From Isoetes taiwanensis (lineage: Eukaryota > Streptophyta > Lycopodiopsida > Isoetales > Isoetaceae): a stretch of DNA of 64,000 bases. The notes below the pieces were generated by a model. The model was not told the origin of the DNA. It made no database searches and saw only the letters and a list, made by a program, of their open reading frames with translations. Below, piece by piece: positions 33,013-45,645 of this stretch. Both the position numbers and the translations under genes were made by a program. The DNA lies in the NCBI GenBank assembly GCA_021234155.1, contig JAJEKV010000053.1:7269424-7333423 (forward strand). Direction: 5' to 3'. Position 1 is the first letter of the stretch, and the number at the start of each line of letters is the position of its first letter.

Positions 33013-34090
33013 ACAACATCCACATCTCAAATTGTTGTATTCTAGAAGAAATTATCCATCATAGCAGAGTGTGTGAACCCATATAGATATGTGCAAAATA
33101 TCCCCCTAAACATATATTTCTTCAGGAGGATACTTCCTGGCGTTCCATTGGAATTCAAGAAGTAATTGACAACATGTTGAAGAAAACCAGAATAACATGT
33201 TGAAGGAAACCGGAATCCAAAAAGCAAAAGTTTAGAATGAATCCATAATTAATAATACTAGACTTCGAGTGACAATTTACTACGGGCACGCATACTCATA
33301 CCCCCATTCAATCTAACAACTTGTCCATTAAGCCACTCACCTTCATCACTCACGGCATACGGCATACAGAACAAATTCTGCAACATCCTTAGGTTCTCCT
33401 AATCTTCCAAGAGTGGTAGCATCAATAATAGCCTGAATGAACGAACCACTCTTTCCTGTAAAATACAGCTCTGTTGCTACAGGACCAGGAGCTACACAAT
33501 TTGCAGTAATTCCAGTTCCTTTAAGTTTTTGCCAAGACCTTGGTCATGGCCTCCACACTAGCCACATAAGAGCCATAGCCAGGAGGCAGAATAACCAGAG
33601 CACTGGTTGAAACGTTCAAAATCCTTCCCCCTTTACTCTCACAATTCTTCTTGCAGCTTCCCAAAATACCAGAAATGCACCTCTTGAATTCACATGAGAA
33701 ATTTCACCCCAGTCTTCTATGCTTGTATCTTGAATTTTAGGGTAGTGCGGATGAAGCATACCACATCTCAAACTGTTGTATTCTAGATATCTATCATAGC
33801 AAAGTGTGTGAGCCCATATAGATCTGGGCAAAATATCATATGCCCTAAACATATATTTCTTCAGGAAGTATCTCTTCGTGGCATTCCATTGGAATTGAAG
33901 TAATTGACAACATGTTGAAGGAAACCAGAATCCAAAGAGCAACAGTTTAGACTGAATTTTCTTCAGGAAGTATCTCTTCCTGGCATTCCATTGGAATTCA
34001 AGAAGTAATTGACAACATGTTGAAGGAAACCGGAATCCAAAGAGCAAAAGTTTAGACTGAATCCATAATTAATAATACTAGACTTCAAGT
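33013..34090 (-). pseudogene. Decayed SDR copy with duplicated flanking repeat
   Basis: 33285-33760 aligns to the C-terminal ~160 residues of the SDR genes at 34118 and 44323 (for example HYPKIQDTSIEDW, NSRGAFLV, REP-like and PPGYGSYV stretches) but has several frame changes and lacks the N-terminal NAD(P)-binding part. A ~240-bp flanking sequence (ATATTTCTTCAGGA ... CAACATGTTGAAG) occurs at about 33013-33262 and again, partly doubled, at 33768-34090. Each copy lies beside SDR sequence, which points to an old tandem duplication. Confidence 0.75.
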
Positions 34091-34117
34091 GCCAATTTAT
34101 TACAGGGAGGCCATTTC

Positions 34118-34891
34118 TCAGATACTCAAACCCCCATTCAATCTAACAACTTGTCCATTAAGCCACTCACCTTCATCACTCACAGCATACAGAACAAATT
34201 CTGCAACATCCTTAGGTTCTCCTAATCTTCCAAGAGGGGTAGCATCAATATTAGCCTGAATGATGGCATCACTCTTTCCTGCAAAATACAGCTCTGTTGC
34301 TACAGGACCTGGAGCTACACAATTAGCAGTAATTCCCGTTCCTTTAAGTTCTTTTGCCAAGACCTTGGTCATGGCCTCCACACTTGCTTTGGTAGCCACA
34401 TAAGAGCCATAGCCAGGAGGCAGACTAACCAGAGCACTGGTTGAAACATTCAAAATCCTTCCCCCTTTACCTCTCACAATTCTCCTTGCAGCTTCCCGAG
34501 ATACCAAAAATGCACCTCTTGAATTCACATTAGAAATCTCATCCCAGTCTTCTATGCTTGTATCTTGAATTCTAGGGTAGTGAGCATGAAGCATACCTGC
34601 GCTGTGGACCACGATATGAATTTCCTTTCCGAAATGTTGCTCTGTTCCGTCGAAAAGCGCCAGAACATCTGATTCTTTGCTAACATCTGCCGCCATAGCC
34701 AGCGCAGAACCGTCGCCATTAAGGGCCTCTATTTCTGAAACAACTTCAGCTGCTTTGGACGCGTTGCCTTGGTAACTTACTACCACCCTGGCGCCATGGA
34801 GGGCAAGCGTAAGGGCGATTTCCCGACCGATGCCTCTGGATGCGCCTGTAACAATTGCTACTCGTCCATCAAGTTTCTTTCCACTCGCCAT
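34118..34891 (-). CDS. Short-chain dehydrogenase/reductase, classical type, intact
   Basis: A single-exon 257-residue protein, the usual length for classical SDRs. TGASRGIG at residues 15-22 binds the cofactor. HSAG (96-99) replaces the usual NNAG. The catalytic set is N123, Ser in NVSTS (150-152), Y164 and K168 (YVATK). APGPVATE follows, then the C-terminal LNGQVVRLNGG. It resembles plant NADPH-dependent aldehyde reductase-like proteins, so an NADP(H)-linked carbonyl reduction in cytosol or plastid is likely; no transit peptide is evident. The start is the ATG of MASGKK, as in its paralogue at 44323 (about 93% identical). A decayed third copy lies just downstream. Confidence 0.92.
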   Translation of the reverse strand: MASGKKLDGRVAIVTGASRGIGREIALTLALHGARVVVSYQGNASKAAEVVSEIEALNGDGSALAMAADVSKESDVLALFDGTEQHFGKEIHIVVHSAGMLHAHYPRIQDTSIEDWDEISNVNSRGAFLVSREAARRIVRGKGGRILNVSTSALVSLPPGYGSYVATKASVEAMTKVLAKELKGTGITANCVAPGPVATELYFAGKSDAIIQANIDATPLGRLGEPKDVAEFVLYAVSDEGEWLNGQVVRLNGGLSI

Positions 34892-35029
34892 AGCCGCTTT
34901 GAATTGAATTGGGTTTTTTCAGAACTATATACCTTTTTCACATCAAGGTTGAAAAAGACCCACAAGTATGGATGGCCTGCCCTGCACACTGCTAATTTCG
35001 GTCGCCATGGCTACAAGTCTTAAGCTTCC

Positions 35030-36400
35030 TCTATTTTCGCAGATCTTCTCGTTTATATAAGAATAAATACTCGCCTTCACATTTAAAAGACGGCCCAAAT
35101 CCGGCCACATCCCCTCAAAAGAATTCTACCAAGGAGATCGGTGACCTCTAATATGCTGCCACGCCTGCATGGTTTTTTACGTCCTTGGTTTTGTGGTTAA
35201 TTGTTGGCGTGCCCTACCTTGGGCAACAATTATTGTGTCTTTCCTCTGTTGTTTCCCCCACCTCAATCGATTCTTCCTAACATTTGTCGAACACTTTTGC
35301 CAATTTACCGCGAGCCCTCTAAAAGTTACACTGGCGACCAGCCTATGGAATCTTGATATGCTTGATGTGGGGGGAGGGAGAATTGCATTGTGTCTGCTTT
35401 AGAGTGCATCAAAGAGTGTGAACTTAAAAAAAACGTATTATTACATTGTTATACTTAATCTGCTTTATACTTAAATGTAGATCCATTCTAGTGTGGAACA
35501 AAAAGGTAAAAGCTCTCATTTGATATTGATCTTTACTTCGGATACTTAACCTTCACGAACCACAGATTACTTGAGATTATAGCTATTTTTAGTTTTAAGT
35601 AATTCTTGGGTGTTTTTTCTAGCGGCAGTTTAGCGGCGCCGCCAACAGAGTTTTCAAACAGCCCGTCTGGAAAGGGCTCTGCCATAGCTTGGCCGCATTT
35701 TCACTTCTTTGCCATAGCTTCGCTCGGATGGCTCTGTTTTGCGAAGCAGTTCTTTGCAGTTCTGTAAGCTCTTTCATGCCGTAGCCGGACTATTTTATGT
35801 CCTGAGCCATTCTGTAAACTGTTTCATGGCATAGCCAGACTATTTTATGCCCTGAGCCATAGCCAGAAGCTTGCAAGCTCTGCATCAACTGCCATAGCCG
35901 ATCTTCGCCAAAAAAATCAAGATCGACCTAAAAATCAAGACAAGAAACAGGGGATTCAGATGGCATTCGAGCTCTGATACTAACAAAATCGAAAAACAGG
36001 GGATGCAAGGTAATCTGTGTTTCGTGAAGGCCACGTATGGTCATACTTGGCCTTCACGACCCGCGTAAGGCTCGTGGCGCCGCCGCCGCCAGGTTTCTTC
36101 CATAAACCTTCAAGTAGAGTAGGTTATCTTATACAAAATGTGAAAGCATGCTCTATCATTACTTTAAAAAATCTATAAGCAACATCAAGATTGAATCTTT
36201 AGTAGCCGACCAAACAAGTTGTTGAACCAGATCACAAATATAAGAGATTTTTTTTTCTTTAGATGCAGGCACTGCTGAAAAGGTGATGGAGGAAAATGTG
36301 ATATCGCCAGATAAAGATATGCAAGAATATTATTCTGGCGGCATATTGCAACTTAGCAAAAGGCAAAAATTTAACCACACGGAAAAATATGCCAATATTA
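35030..36400. other. Intergenic with a 50-bp tandem duplication
   Basis: A 50-bp unit (TCTGTAA..CT.TTTCATG ... CTGAGCCAT) is present twice at about 35760-35860. GCGGCGCCGCC-type palindromes occur near 35630 and 36075. No gene was recognised. Confidence 0.5.
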
Positions 36401-37203
36401 GAAGGAAGGAAGGAAGGAAGTATATTTTAACGTCCGCGGAGGCCAAACTTGACCTATGAGACGGTATATGCAGTACACAAAGCAGATAAAACCACACCAA
36501 AAAGACAAATGCTACTATACAATGTGTCCCTACTACTGGGATGAAAAAACCCCCACATGGGAGGAAAAACCCTGGAAGTAGGCTCTCAGAGCCCTTGTCC
36601 TGTAAGGGATTCTCTAACGGTAGAGACTTGCAAAATGTAGGATGCGAGACGTGCAACCATTGGCGATGCCAGCAATTAATGCAGCGGTGCCTCAGAGCAT
36701 CTAAGATCAGCATGTGTTGCTCGGATATGCGTATATGCCGGACACTCTTGCAGAGCATGGTGCTCATCCTCTACTGTCCGCATGTGGCAACACTGGCATA
36801 TTCTCTCATGCCGGGGGATTCTCTGCCCTCCATCTGTAGTCCAACGACCTGTTTCAATTCTGAGATGATGGGACCCCGTCCTCACAGAGGCAATAGCTCT
36901 CCGTTTCTTCATAGATATATGCGCTTTCAAGTACTGGTGTGGGCCATGTTCCAGTGTTGGATTAACTTGCGTGTGGTAGTGCTCTGTTTTAGGCTTTGCA
37001 CGAGTGGTTGCATCCCACAGAGTGGTGGCAAAGCGCTCATTCAGGTGTGCAGCATGTCCCTGGGCATCATGCATAGCCACAATCTGCTGGTAGTCTATAG
37101 ACCACGTTGCGAACCACCCCTGACAGTGCTCCTGCCATACCCTCTTCAGTCGTTGTGGCTCTTGTGCTATGGACATGGATCTTCGGGAATTGAGAGATGT
37201 CAT
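36401..37203 (-). mobile_element. LINE 3' fragment ending in a (CTTC)n microsatellite
   Basis: The 3' part of a non-LTR retrotransposon. The frame 37203-36676 has RRAIASVRTGSHHLRIETGRW, then ERICQCCHMRTVEDEHHALQECPAY, the Cys/His tail typical of plant LINE ORF2. The 3' UTR holds a GGTTTTTCCTCCC...GGGGGTTTTTTC hairpin-like motif and a CCTCATAGGTCAAGTTTGGCCTCCGCGGACG-like block in separate pieces. It ends in GAAGG repeats at 36401-36420. The 5' part is missing (5' truncation). Confidence 0.8.
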
Positions 37204-37439
37204 ATTTAAGAGTCATGGCTCATTTTGGGACGTAGATAGCGATCCTGGTTTGTGGATAGCGCTGCCACATGTTGCGATATACTATATAGCAAGAATAGTG
37301 AGACATTATAAGATTTGAAACAAATATACTTAATAGTATTATTTTCATACACATATTGGACACACTGCGCCACCCCTCGTGTGAATATACACCCAAACAA
37401 AAGGGGTTTTAGAGGAAATTTAATTATAAGTACAAGCAA

Positions 37440-38300
37440 TTTATAGCGGCAGGGCCGCCGCTAACATTTCTTTTGTTCAACTCAGCACAAAAGATATTAA
37501 GTGTAAAACATACTTGGTGCAAAAAAAGAAATAATGCAAAATGTAGTCACTACAAAAGAAAGTTCGTGCCAGTTTAGTAACTATGTTAAGCATCCCAGTG
37601 TTCAAGGTTGTAGTCACATTATCTATAGTGCATGATTATCTTGTATCATGTTCCATCTTAGGCTAGAGTATAATGTATACAAAATTTGAGGAGACCAACT
37701 AGTCATCTACCAAAGAAACCCAACCGCATGCTATTAATAGTTAATTCCTTAAGCAGGGCAATGTTACTTTTTAATACACAACTTTTTTGTATATTGAAAA
37801 TAACAAATATAGAGTGGATAACTTTCCGGACACCTCTAGCTTTATATTGCGAATAGATATAAGGATGCAAACCTGCTTGGCAATAATTCTGTTATAACAT
37901 AGTTTGAATTTTGAATGTTCAAATAACACAACAATTTTGCTTTAGTTTGGAGGTTACAAGTTAGGTCATGTTGTCTTAGGTTCTAAATTATTATTAAATT
38001 GTTGAATGTTCCATTTAGAGTGGAGATCTTAACATCTTAGGCATGGAATTAGGTCATTCTCGAAAAGTTACTTGATTTGGTGGAGAGGTGTTGTTTTGCC
38101 CATGGATGGGAATAATAGTACATGTAGTTCAGCACTACTTGCACCTCCCCAAAAGTTTAAGGAATTCATTGCCGCAGTTTGTAATTTTGTGTCTAGTGGT
38201 AATGATAGAACGATGTGAGAATGCATGGAATAAATGCATCTATCCCAAAAAAGATAGTGGCTTGGTATGTTTGATCTCAAAGTTCATGAAAAAGTCCTCC
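37440..38300. other. Intergenic, no gene seen
   Basis: AT-rich. A GCGGCAGGGCCGCCGC palindrome sits near 37444. Nothing else was supported. Confidence 0.45.
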
Positions 38301-38884
38301 TTTTCCAAGTTCCTTTGGCGTGTTTTGTTGGGCTATGTACGCCATTTGGAATGCGCTTGCTGGTTTAGCCATAGAAGCATTGTATTGCTTTTGGAAAACC
38401 TGCAATTATCTTGGCCTCTTTTCTACCCCTTTCAGTCTTCCCCGCATGCATCTCCTTTTCTTAAAGGCCTACTCAAGGCCCACCAAACTATCAAGTCTCT
38501 AGTGGCCATTGATCTATGGACTTCTTTCAGATCTCTCCGCCCTTCTCGTGGGTTCCTTTTAGTCATCTGCTGCTTGTGGATTTTTTGCATTCAAAGGCTC
38601 AGAATCGGTTGTAGGATGCTGGAATTTCTATACTAAACACATGGTACTCGTTTTTGGCCTGAATTTCGTGAAAGATATCATTTAAATTAGTGGGACTTTT
38701 ATGTATGGAGCAGATAACATCCCACTTCAGTCAAACCACACAGAAGAACAAATTGGTTAAACTAATGGAAATAATTCATTTAGGAAAAAATTTTGTGTAT
38801 CACTGTTATAGAATATTGATAGCCCCTTTTCCAATCCCCCCCCCACCCCTTTCCCAGGCCCCATCTTCACATTAAGTGCTCTTG

Positions 38885-39440
38885 CAGGTGTGTCATGAAA
38901 ATATTCACAAAGGCAAGTACTTTATGAGATCAGTATATCGCCTTCTTTTAGCACCACAGCCCCTCCAGTTGCCAGATGGGTGGCACCTACAGGTTCCACA
39001 ACCCACTTTGTGTCGTATATGGTGATGGCTTTGGGATAGGTTGCTCCACCCTAAAGTCTCCGTACTATGGTGGCGGTGTTATCCACGGTGTGCCTCGGGT
39101 TAATGCCTTCGACATCGCTATGATCCTCGTGATATCTGCGTAAGATACCCACTTTGTCTTTCAGACGTTGAGACTCTTGAGCATTGTCTCTTTGAGTGTC
39201 CTGAGGTTCAACAAGTGTGGTCCTGGCTACAAGGTTTGTTTAAGAGTACACTGGACTGTCGATGCATCCTCTTGGCGTCCTATCCCAATGCATGGCCTGC
39301 AATAAACAAAGGTCATTCTATCTTGGTTCCGGTTGGCTCCTATGGTCGATATGGGAGCGTCGCAGACACCACATCTTTTAGGGCATTACTTCATCTGCAC
39401 GTGGTGTTATTACGGTGGCCTAGAAAAAGATATTGACAGC
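38885..39440 (+). mobile_element. LINE ORF2 C-terminal fragment with zf-RVT
   Basis: Frames on the plus strand give a Tyr-Arg-Leu-Leu segment, then LHPKVSVLWWRCYPR. A Cys-rich part follows with DVETLEHCLFECPEVQQVWSWLQ. This is the zinc-binding domain (zf-RVT) found after plant L1-type reverse transcriptases. The reading is broken and no RT core is left upstream, so it is a relic. Confidence 0.7.
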
Positions 39441-39499
39441 CTATGAGTGTTCCTCTCTTGATTCAAAAATTATGGAATGCATCTGGATTCGGTATCTTC

Positions 39500-39846
39500 G
39501 AATTGATTCTTATCATTAGTCTCTTATGCGACCTGGCCTGCCCCTGCACGAGCTACTCAGTATGCCGTCAGTTCGATCCCTTGGCTCCTACCTCCAGGAG
39601 GTTTTGGATCTGCGGACTCACCACCTCGCCCCGGGAAACCACCGAGGTGCGAGGAATTCATGTGTATATGTATATTTATGCAATTTACCCGGCTTGGCTT
39701 GTTCTTCGCGGCCGGTTTTCCCTCCTAAGGGCGGGTTTTTTAATCCGGGTAGCAACGGGCTTGCTGCACCCGTGTAATTTGGGTCCCATAGGCCGATTGG
39801 CCTCCGCGGACGATAAAAGAACCTTCCTTCCTTCCTTCCTTCCTTA
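39500..39846 (+). mobile_element. LINE 3' tail ending in (TTCC)n
   Basis: Shares the 3' UTR blocks of the fragments at 36401 and 62475: a GGTTTTCCCTCC...GGGCGGGTTTTTT hairpin-like motif, GGGTCCCATAGGCCGATTGG, then CCTCCGCGGACGATAAAA. It ends in TTCC repeats (39822-39846). Little or no coding sequence is present. It lies directly after the zf-RVT fragment and is probably a separate insertion. Confidence 0.7.
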
Positions 39847-40484
39847 TTCTGGAGTAAGTACATTGTGCTCCAGGCTCGTGCTCCTGTGGCATCTTTTTGT
39901 GCTTACACGGTTAGATGAGACATGTAAATTTTATACATTTTATCTGAGTAATAAACTTTTTGGCTTTCGTCCTTCAAAAAAAAAAGCATTAAATCTTTAA
40001 AATTACTCAATTCTTGTCAAGATGTGACTTATATCCATCACAATAGATGCGGACCTTATCATATCCTGCCCCCAACCAGCTTACATAAATGCTACATAAT
40101 GCTTTTCATTTTGACCTTGAACTTTTCGTTATCAGTTTAAAACGAGGTTTTCCAGTTTCACATTTTCATAAAAATATTTTGGATGAAGTATTAGTTTGTC
40201 AAGGTAGTCTTAGATTAAAGTTCTAACTATAATCAAGGAAATATAGAAATCCTCAAAATGTACGATTAGTTATGAAAGTCATTCTATTCTATTCATTGGC
40301 ATTCTCATAAACTACCTGCCTTCTCAATAAGCTACTAACAATGGATGGCCATTGTACTCTTGATTCTTGATTATATATCAGATTTTCACATATTTCTTGC
40401 ATATTTTTCAAGTATTTTCCTTGTTTCCGAGTAGGTTCATGTCCGGCTTCCCTTTTCCGGCTTTGGGCTTCTCTAGTACCAATA

Positions 40485-41523
40485 GTTGAAATGTGTGATT
40501 CTTATAAGTATTTAGGACTTGTTTTTAGCCGCAACCATAGATGGAATACTTGTATCACTCAGAGGATTGATGGGGGGCAACGAGCCTTGTATGCATTGCA
40601 GAGCATGTGCAGGAGATCACATCTTTGGTCATGGCATTTAAAGGTAAAATTGTTTCATTCTCTCGTACAGAGTATGGTGCTCTATGGATGTGAGATTTAA
40701 ATGTGTCTCCCACAATGTTTATGGGATGATATTGAACAGGTCTTGAAGAAGTTCTTGAGACTAGAATTAGGGGTCAAAGCTCAAACACCATATCCCATGA
40801 TGCTAGTGGAGAGTGGGCTTATGCCCCTAGAAGGGGAAGCAATTGTGAGATGTATTTCGTATCTTAAGAAGGTGCTAGGTATGGATGATTCAAGAATCAC
40901 TAAAAAGGCCTATTGCATGATGTAACGAAGTGGCTTGGAAAGTGGGAAATCCAATGGGAGGAAATAATCCAAGTGGACTCGGATTTGAGACAATGGATAA
41001 TGCAAAGAGTGCATAGGAAAATGTGGAAGCAACCAAAGACCAAAATGATCTTGTATAGGCGAAGAATATCAACCCCGACATGGGAGAAGCTAGACACGAG
41101 GGACAATATATCTATCTGAAGAGACATGCAATTTGCGGGGATAAGGCTTAGCTCACACCACTTGGGTGTGGAGGGGGAGATGGGGACACATATTACCTAG
41201 ACATCCGAGATATTGCAAATTATGTAACACAAAGACAAGTAGAAGGCGAAGACCATACATTGTTACGATGTAGTGCTTACGAGGAACTCCGAGCAAAATA
41301 TGGAATTCAGTATGAGGGCCTCCCTTCATTCTTTATGCTACATGCTGACATCATAGGGAAGTATCTGATTGAGTTGCTACAAATTAGAGATACATATCTA
41401 GAATCTCAACCAGTTGATGTAGATATGGAAATTTTGTGCGAGAGTGATGAGCTAGATGAGGACTCGGAAACTCATCTATTGTTTTATGACATTGTGTAAT
41501 TTTTGTTGTCTAATAGGCCCTTG

Positions 41524-41601
<78 letters not shown>
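40485..41601 (+). mobile_element. LINE ORF2 C-terminal part, followed by (CT)n
   Basis: MCDSYKYLGLVFSRNHRWN matches the YxYLGxxF motif after the RT core. It is followed by LYALQSMCRRSHL, LFHSLVQSMVLYGCEI, a RLELGVKAQTPYPMMLVESGL segment and HTLLRCSAYEELRAKYG (final C-x-x-Y/R motif), the order seen in plant LINE ORF2. Several frames are used, so it is not functional. A (CT)n run at 41526-41601 begins just after the last stop, like the microsatellite tails of the other LINEs here. Confidence 0.7.
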
Positions 41602-41603
<2 letters not shown>

Positions 41604-41809
41604 ATGCTTTGAGTTCTACATGACTATTTTGCTTCCCTCTCTCTTTTTCCTCCAACATAGCAGGTTTTGCACGGTTGTGCAAGATATCCTTGGTAATTTG
41701 CTTGACGATTTGTGTTTTTCTAGATTCCAGCTGCAAATCTTTCTAGACACTGTCAACCTATACTTAGTTAAAACCTTATACTGAAACAACAGAAGGGTTG
41801 TCTTAACAT

Positions 41810-44270
41810 TTCAATAAGACAAAGCCTTTATTAAATTCTACAATGGAACAACAGTGTTGGCTTGTCACTTCTGCCTATATGTCTATCAGAGAAATAAGTT
41901 CCAGAAATAAGTCCTAACAAAATCAAATACTTCTTCTTATGCCCAACATTTCTGAATCCTTCTTCAATTCATTGTCAAAGTTATTCTACAAGCTAGGTTT
42001 ATGGTTTGAGTTTTAGCAAACAAGCCTTAAATTATTTAAAACAAATTTGCAAAAGCCAGCATCATAATTCTGTTGCAGTAATTGTATCACAGCTGGCAAA
42101 TGTAGGATCTTTGAATTATCGAGAATTTCCATGTTAACAAAGGCCAGACACGGTCGCAAACTATTATGATCTTATCTTACACACAAAATAGAAATTTCAA
42201 AGCTGCATTCCAATTAGAGATATGCTACCAAAAGTCATTACCTCTAGATTTAATTTCTTTGAATTCTGTGGTTGTAATTTATGTTGAATCCAAGATGTAC
42301 AAACAAAGCTTTCTGGGCAGCATGCTTGTTAATGTATGTGGTGAATGTAAAGACGTGAATACGAATCTAAATGTGCTGCATTGGCCCCTAGAACAACCAA
42401 TTGATTTGTTTGTTACAAAAAAGATATCTACAAAGAATTACAACAGTTGCAAAGAACACTTTAAAAAATATGAACTAATAGTATTTGCCATGATTTTGAT
42501 AGATGCCCTTCCAATGTCGAGATAATCATTAGGGCAATTTCAAGCAGAAGAAGGAACAATTTAAGAACCATTTGGCCAAACCTTGCACATTAACATCTAT
42601 GTTTGAGCAAATAAGTTCAAAAATGTGTTCGATGATGCCTATTTCCAATTAATCTGATGAACCTTGATAGTTGTGATGTTTGTTAGTATCATCTGCGAGG
42701 AATAAAAAGGAAAGTAACCAACTAGTTCAACAAGCACATGCGCCCAAATAAGGGGCTGCTACAAGAGCGAGAAATGAACAGGAGAAGTGTAATGACCGAA
42801 CCGCTCTCTGTGCATCTTGACTCCAATACTCAAATTGTATAAGGGAGCTTCTGATCTTCAGAGGTAATCTAAATCATCGGACCTCTCTTACCTCCTATTC
42901 TTCTCGATCACATCAAGCATTTCTGAAGTCTAGTTCAAAGTCCTAGAATTGTTTCTAAAAATATGGAAATCGCGTATACACGTAGAAAGATATTTTGTAA
43001 ATTTAAGGCAGTGAACTTGGCACGGGGATAATAATTGTTCGATATGGGGTGAAAAAGATTTGCTACCGAACGTGTATAATAAAACCTGGATTAGGCACGT
43101 TAGTGCCAAAAATTACTAATGCCCTCGTATTATATTTTACCAAAAAATACAAAGGGGCCTTTTGGAGACCCTATATTATTTCTAATGGAATTTTCAGAGA
43201 GATCTTGGCACCAAATTTCCTAACCATTGTCATGCAGGTCAAAAAACATCTGTGAAAATATGAAGATCCAAAATACCATCATTGAAAAAATGTTCTGGGA
43301 CCATTGAAGATCAAGAAAAAAATCACAGTGGGAATACAATCCCGCCATAGCAAGACCAAGAAAAACCTAAATGGTGGATGAATGCCCCATTCAGGGCCAT
43401 TCCTAGGGTTTGAAATTAGGGCGTCTCTAAAAAATCCTAAAAAATTTCCAATAATTTCCGGTAATCTCTGTCATTTTTTCAGGCCATTTCCAGAAAAAAT
43501 TCTAGGACTTTTATGAAACACATTACAATTTCAAGTATTGAACTGTGGTGTGGCCATTCCCATTCATTGACGGTCGCACAAAATTTATTGAGGATCGCTT
43601 GCGCCACGTTATGTGGAACGAGAAGGGGGAAGCAAGAATGGCTGACCCCTTCTTGTTCCATGACGTCAAGGCAAGCTGTTAACCTGATTCTGCAGGTTTT
43701 GCATAGCGATTTGCTATTCTTGATATGAATGGATTGAAAATCTTCCGGAAGGCGGACCCACTTGCCTTGACGTTTAGGATTTTGAAAAAGACACAGATTG
43801 ATGTGTTGTGGCGAAAAGCGTGGAATGGCCATGTCAGCCACTAAAGCTGGCCACGTAACCACGTCACCATTCCACTGGAATAGAACACATGTCCATTTGT
43901 GTTCTATTGGGCGATCTATTGGCGAGGGTCTTGTTTGTGGCTTGCTTTGTACGCTTGTGATCTATGTGAGTAATCGTGATTCTAAGACCTTATCTACTAA
44001 TTCTTGGGTAAGAAATTCAGTGTGAGTTTGGGCATCTTTTTTCCATGCCTCTCAGAAACAGGTTCGGGTTCTTGTTCCTGCATGAAATGCGTCATTTCTG
44101 AGGTGGTGGATGCACAATTTTGTAAGCCAAATGGCATGGCAATAGTCTAACTTTAATCTTCTTTCATGGCAGATGTCAAGGACGTCGTTTTTAGTCTTTA
44201 CTCATGTGGTTTGTGCAGACCATTGAATATCCACAGGCATTCTAAACAAAAATAAAATGCAATCCATCAT
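41810..44270. other. Intergenic, no gene recognised
   Basis: Frames at 42166-42525 and 43479-43862 are open but carry no known motif and have no convincing splice context. No repeats were identified. Confidence 0.4.
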
Positions 44271-44322
44271 TAATAATACAGGATATTCAGTGGCGATTTA
44301 TTACAAGCAGGCCATTTTTCAC

Positions 44323-45096
44323 TCAGATACTCCAACCCCCATTCAATCTGACGACTTGTCCATTAAGCCACTCACCTTCATCACTCACAGCATACAGAAC
44401 AAATTCTGCAACATCCTTAGGTTCTCCTAATCTTCCAAGAGGGGTAGCATCAATAGCAGCCTGAATGAGGGAATCACTCCTGCCTGCAAAATACATGTCT
44501 GTTGCTACAGGGCCAGGAGCTACACAATTAGCAGTAATTCCAGTTCCTTTAAGTTCTTTTGCCAAGACCTTGGTCATGGCCTCCACACTTGCTTTGGTAG
44601 CCACATAAGAGCCATAGCCAGGAGGCAGACTAACCAGAGCACTGGTTGAAACGTTCACAATCCTTCCCCCTTTACCTCTCACAATTCTTCTTGCAGCTTC
44701 CCGAGATACCAGAAATGCACCTCTTGAATTCACATTAAAAATCTCATCCCAGTCTTCTATGCTTGTATCTTCAATTTTCGGGTAGTGGGAATGAAGCATA
44801 CCTGCGCTGTGGACCACAATATGGACTTCCTTTCCGAAATGTTGCTGGGTTCCGTCAAAAAGCGCCAAAACATCTGATTCTTTGCTAACATCTGCCGCCA
44901 TAGCCAGGGCAAAACTATCGCCATTAAGGGCTTCTATTTCTGAAACAACTTCCGCTGCTTTGGATGCATTGCCTTGGTAGCTCACTACAACTCTGGCACC
45001 ATGGCGAGCAAGTGTAAGGGCGATTTCCCGACCGATGCCTCTGGATGCGCCTGTAACAACTGCTACTCGTCCATCAAGTTTCCTTCCACTTGCCAT
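44323..45096 (-). CDS. Short-chain dehydrogenase/reductase, second intact copy
   Basis: A single-exon 257-residue paralogue of the gene at 34118, differing at roughly 19 positions. All functional residues are kept: TGASRGIG (15-22), N123, the NVSTS serines, and Y164/K168 in YVATK. Changes include L31R near the cofactor fold and a W near the C-terminus (NGGWSI). Upstream flanks are also similar, including the AACTGGGTT-like leader and ATAAATATACCTTTTTCACA, so the duplication took its promoter region. It likely reduces carbonyl compounds with NADPH, as for the first copy; substrate unknown. Confidence 0.92.
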   Translation of the reverse strand: MASGRKLDGRVAVVTGASRGIGREIALTLARHGARVVVSYQGNASKAAEVVSEIEALNGDSFALAMAADVSKESDVLALFDGTQQHFGKEVHIVVHSAGMLHSHYPKIEDTSIEDWDEIFNVNSRGAFLVSREAARRIVRGKGGRIVNVSTSALVSLPPGYGSYVATKASVEAMTKVLAKELKGTGITANCVAPGPVATDMYFAGRSDSLIQAAIDATPLGRLGEPKDVAEFVLYAVSDEGEWLNGQVVRLNGGWSI

Positions 45097-45645
45097 AGCC
45101 GCTTTAAATTGAACTGGGTTCCTTCAGGCTCAGGATAGTCTTACGTTTCTTCAGAGCTATAAATATACCTTTTTCACAACAAAGCCAGTGAAACTTCCTA
45201 CAAACTAAAAACACGCCTACCCTTTTGGTTTGGGACTTGCATGTCTCATTCTCCACCATTCACTGAAAGGCTTAAAACAACCGGACTTATTTGTTTACAC
45301 CCTTACACATGCATTTTAACTATCTGGACAATTTATCATGTTAAGAACCAAAAACTTATCGTGTTGCATAAACAATAATCAACTAATGATCAGTCTAACT
45401 AAGTTGTTTCTAGTCAAGATATCCTCAGGCATGTGGTTGCACATGTAAACAATGCCAATACTTTGACAGCCATATGCACATGACTTGCAACAATTCAGAC
45501 AGTTTAGAGAACACATGATTATTTTACCAAAAATTTGTTATTTCCATCTTTCACATGTTGAAGATGCACATTTTCTGACATAGCTCCTTTGCATGATATC
45601 CTGCTTGAGCTATTTATTTCTCCAAATGAAAGAATGTGTTACCAG

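Noticed and set aside
38088-38636. 182-residue plus-strand frame
   Set aside because: Composition is Phe/Leu/Cys-rich without motifs. It may be antisense or old LINE sequence but could not be supported.
43479-43862. 127-residue minus-strand frame
   Set aside because: No motif, no coding-like context, and a longest-frame of this size is expected by chance in such sequence.
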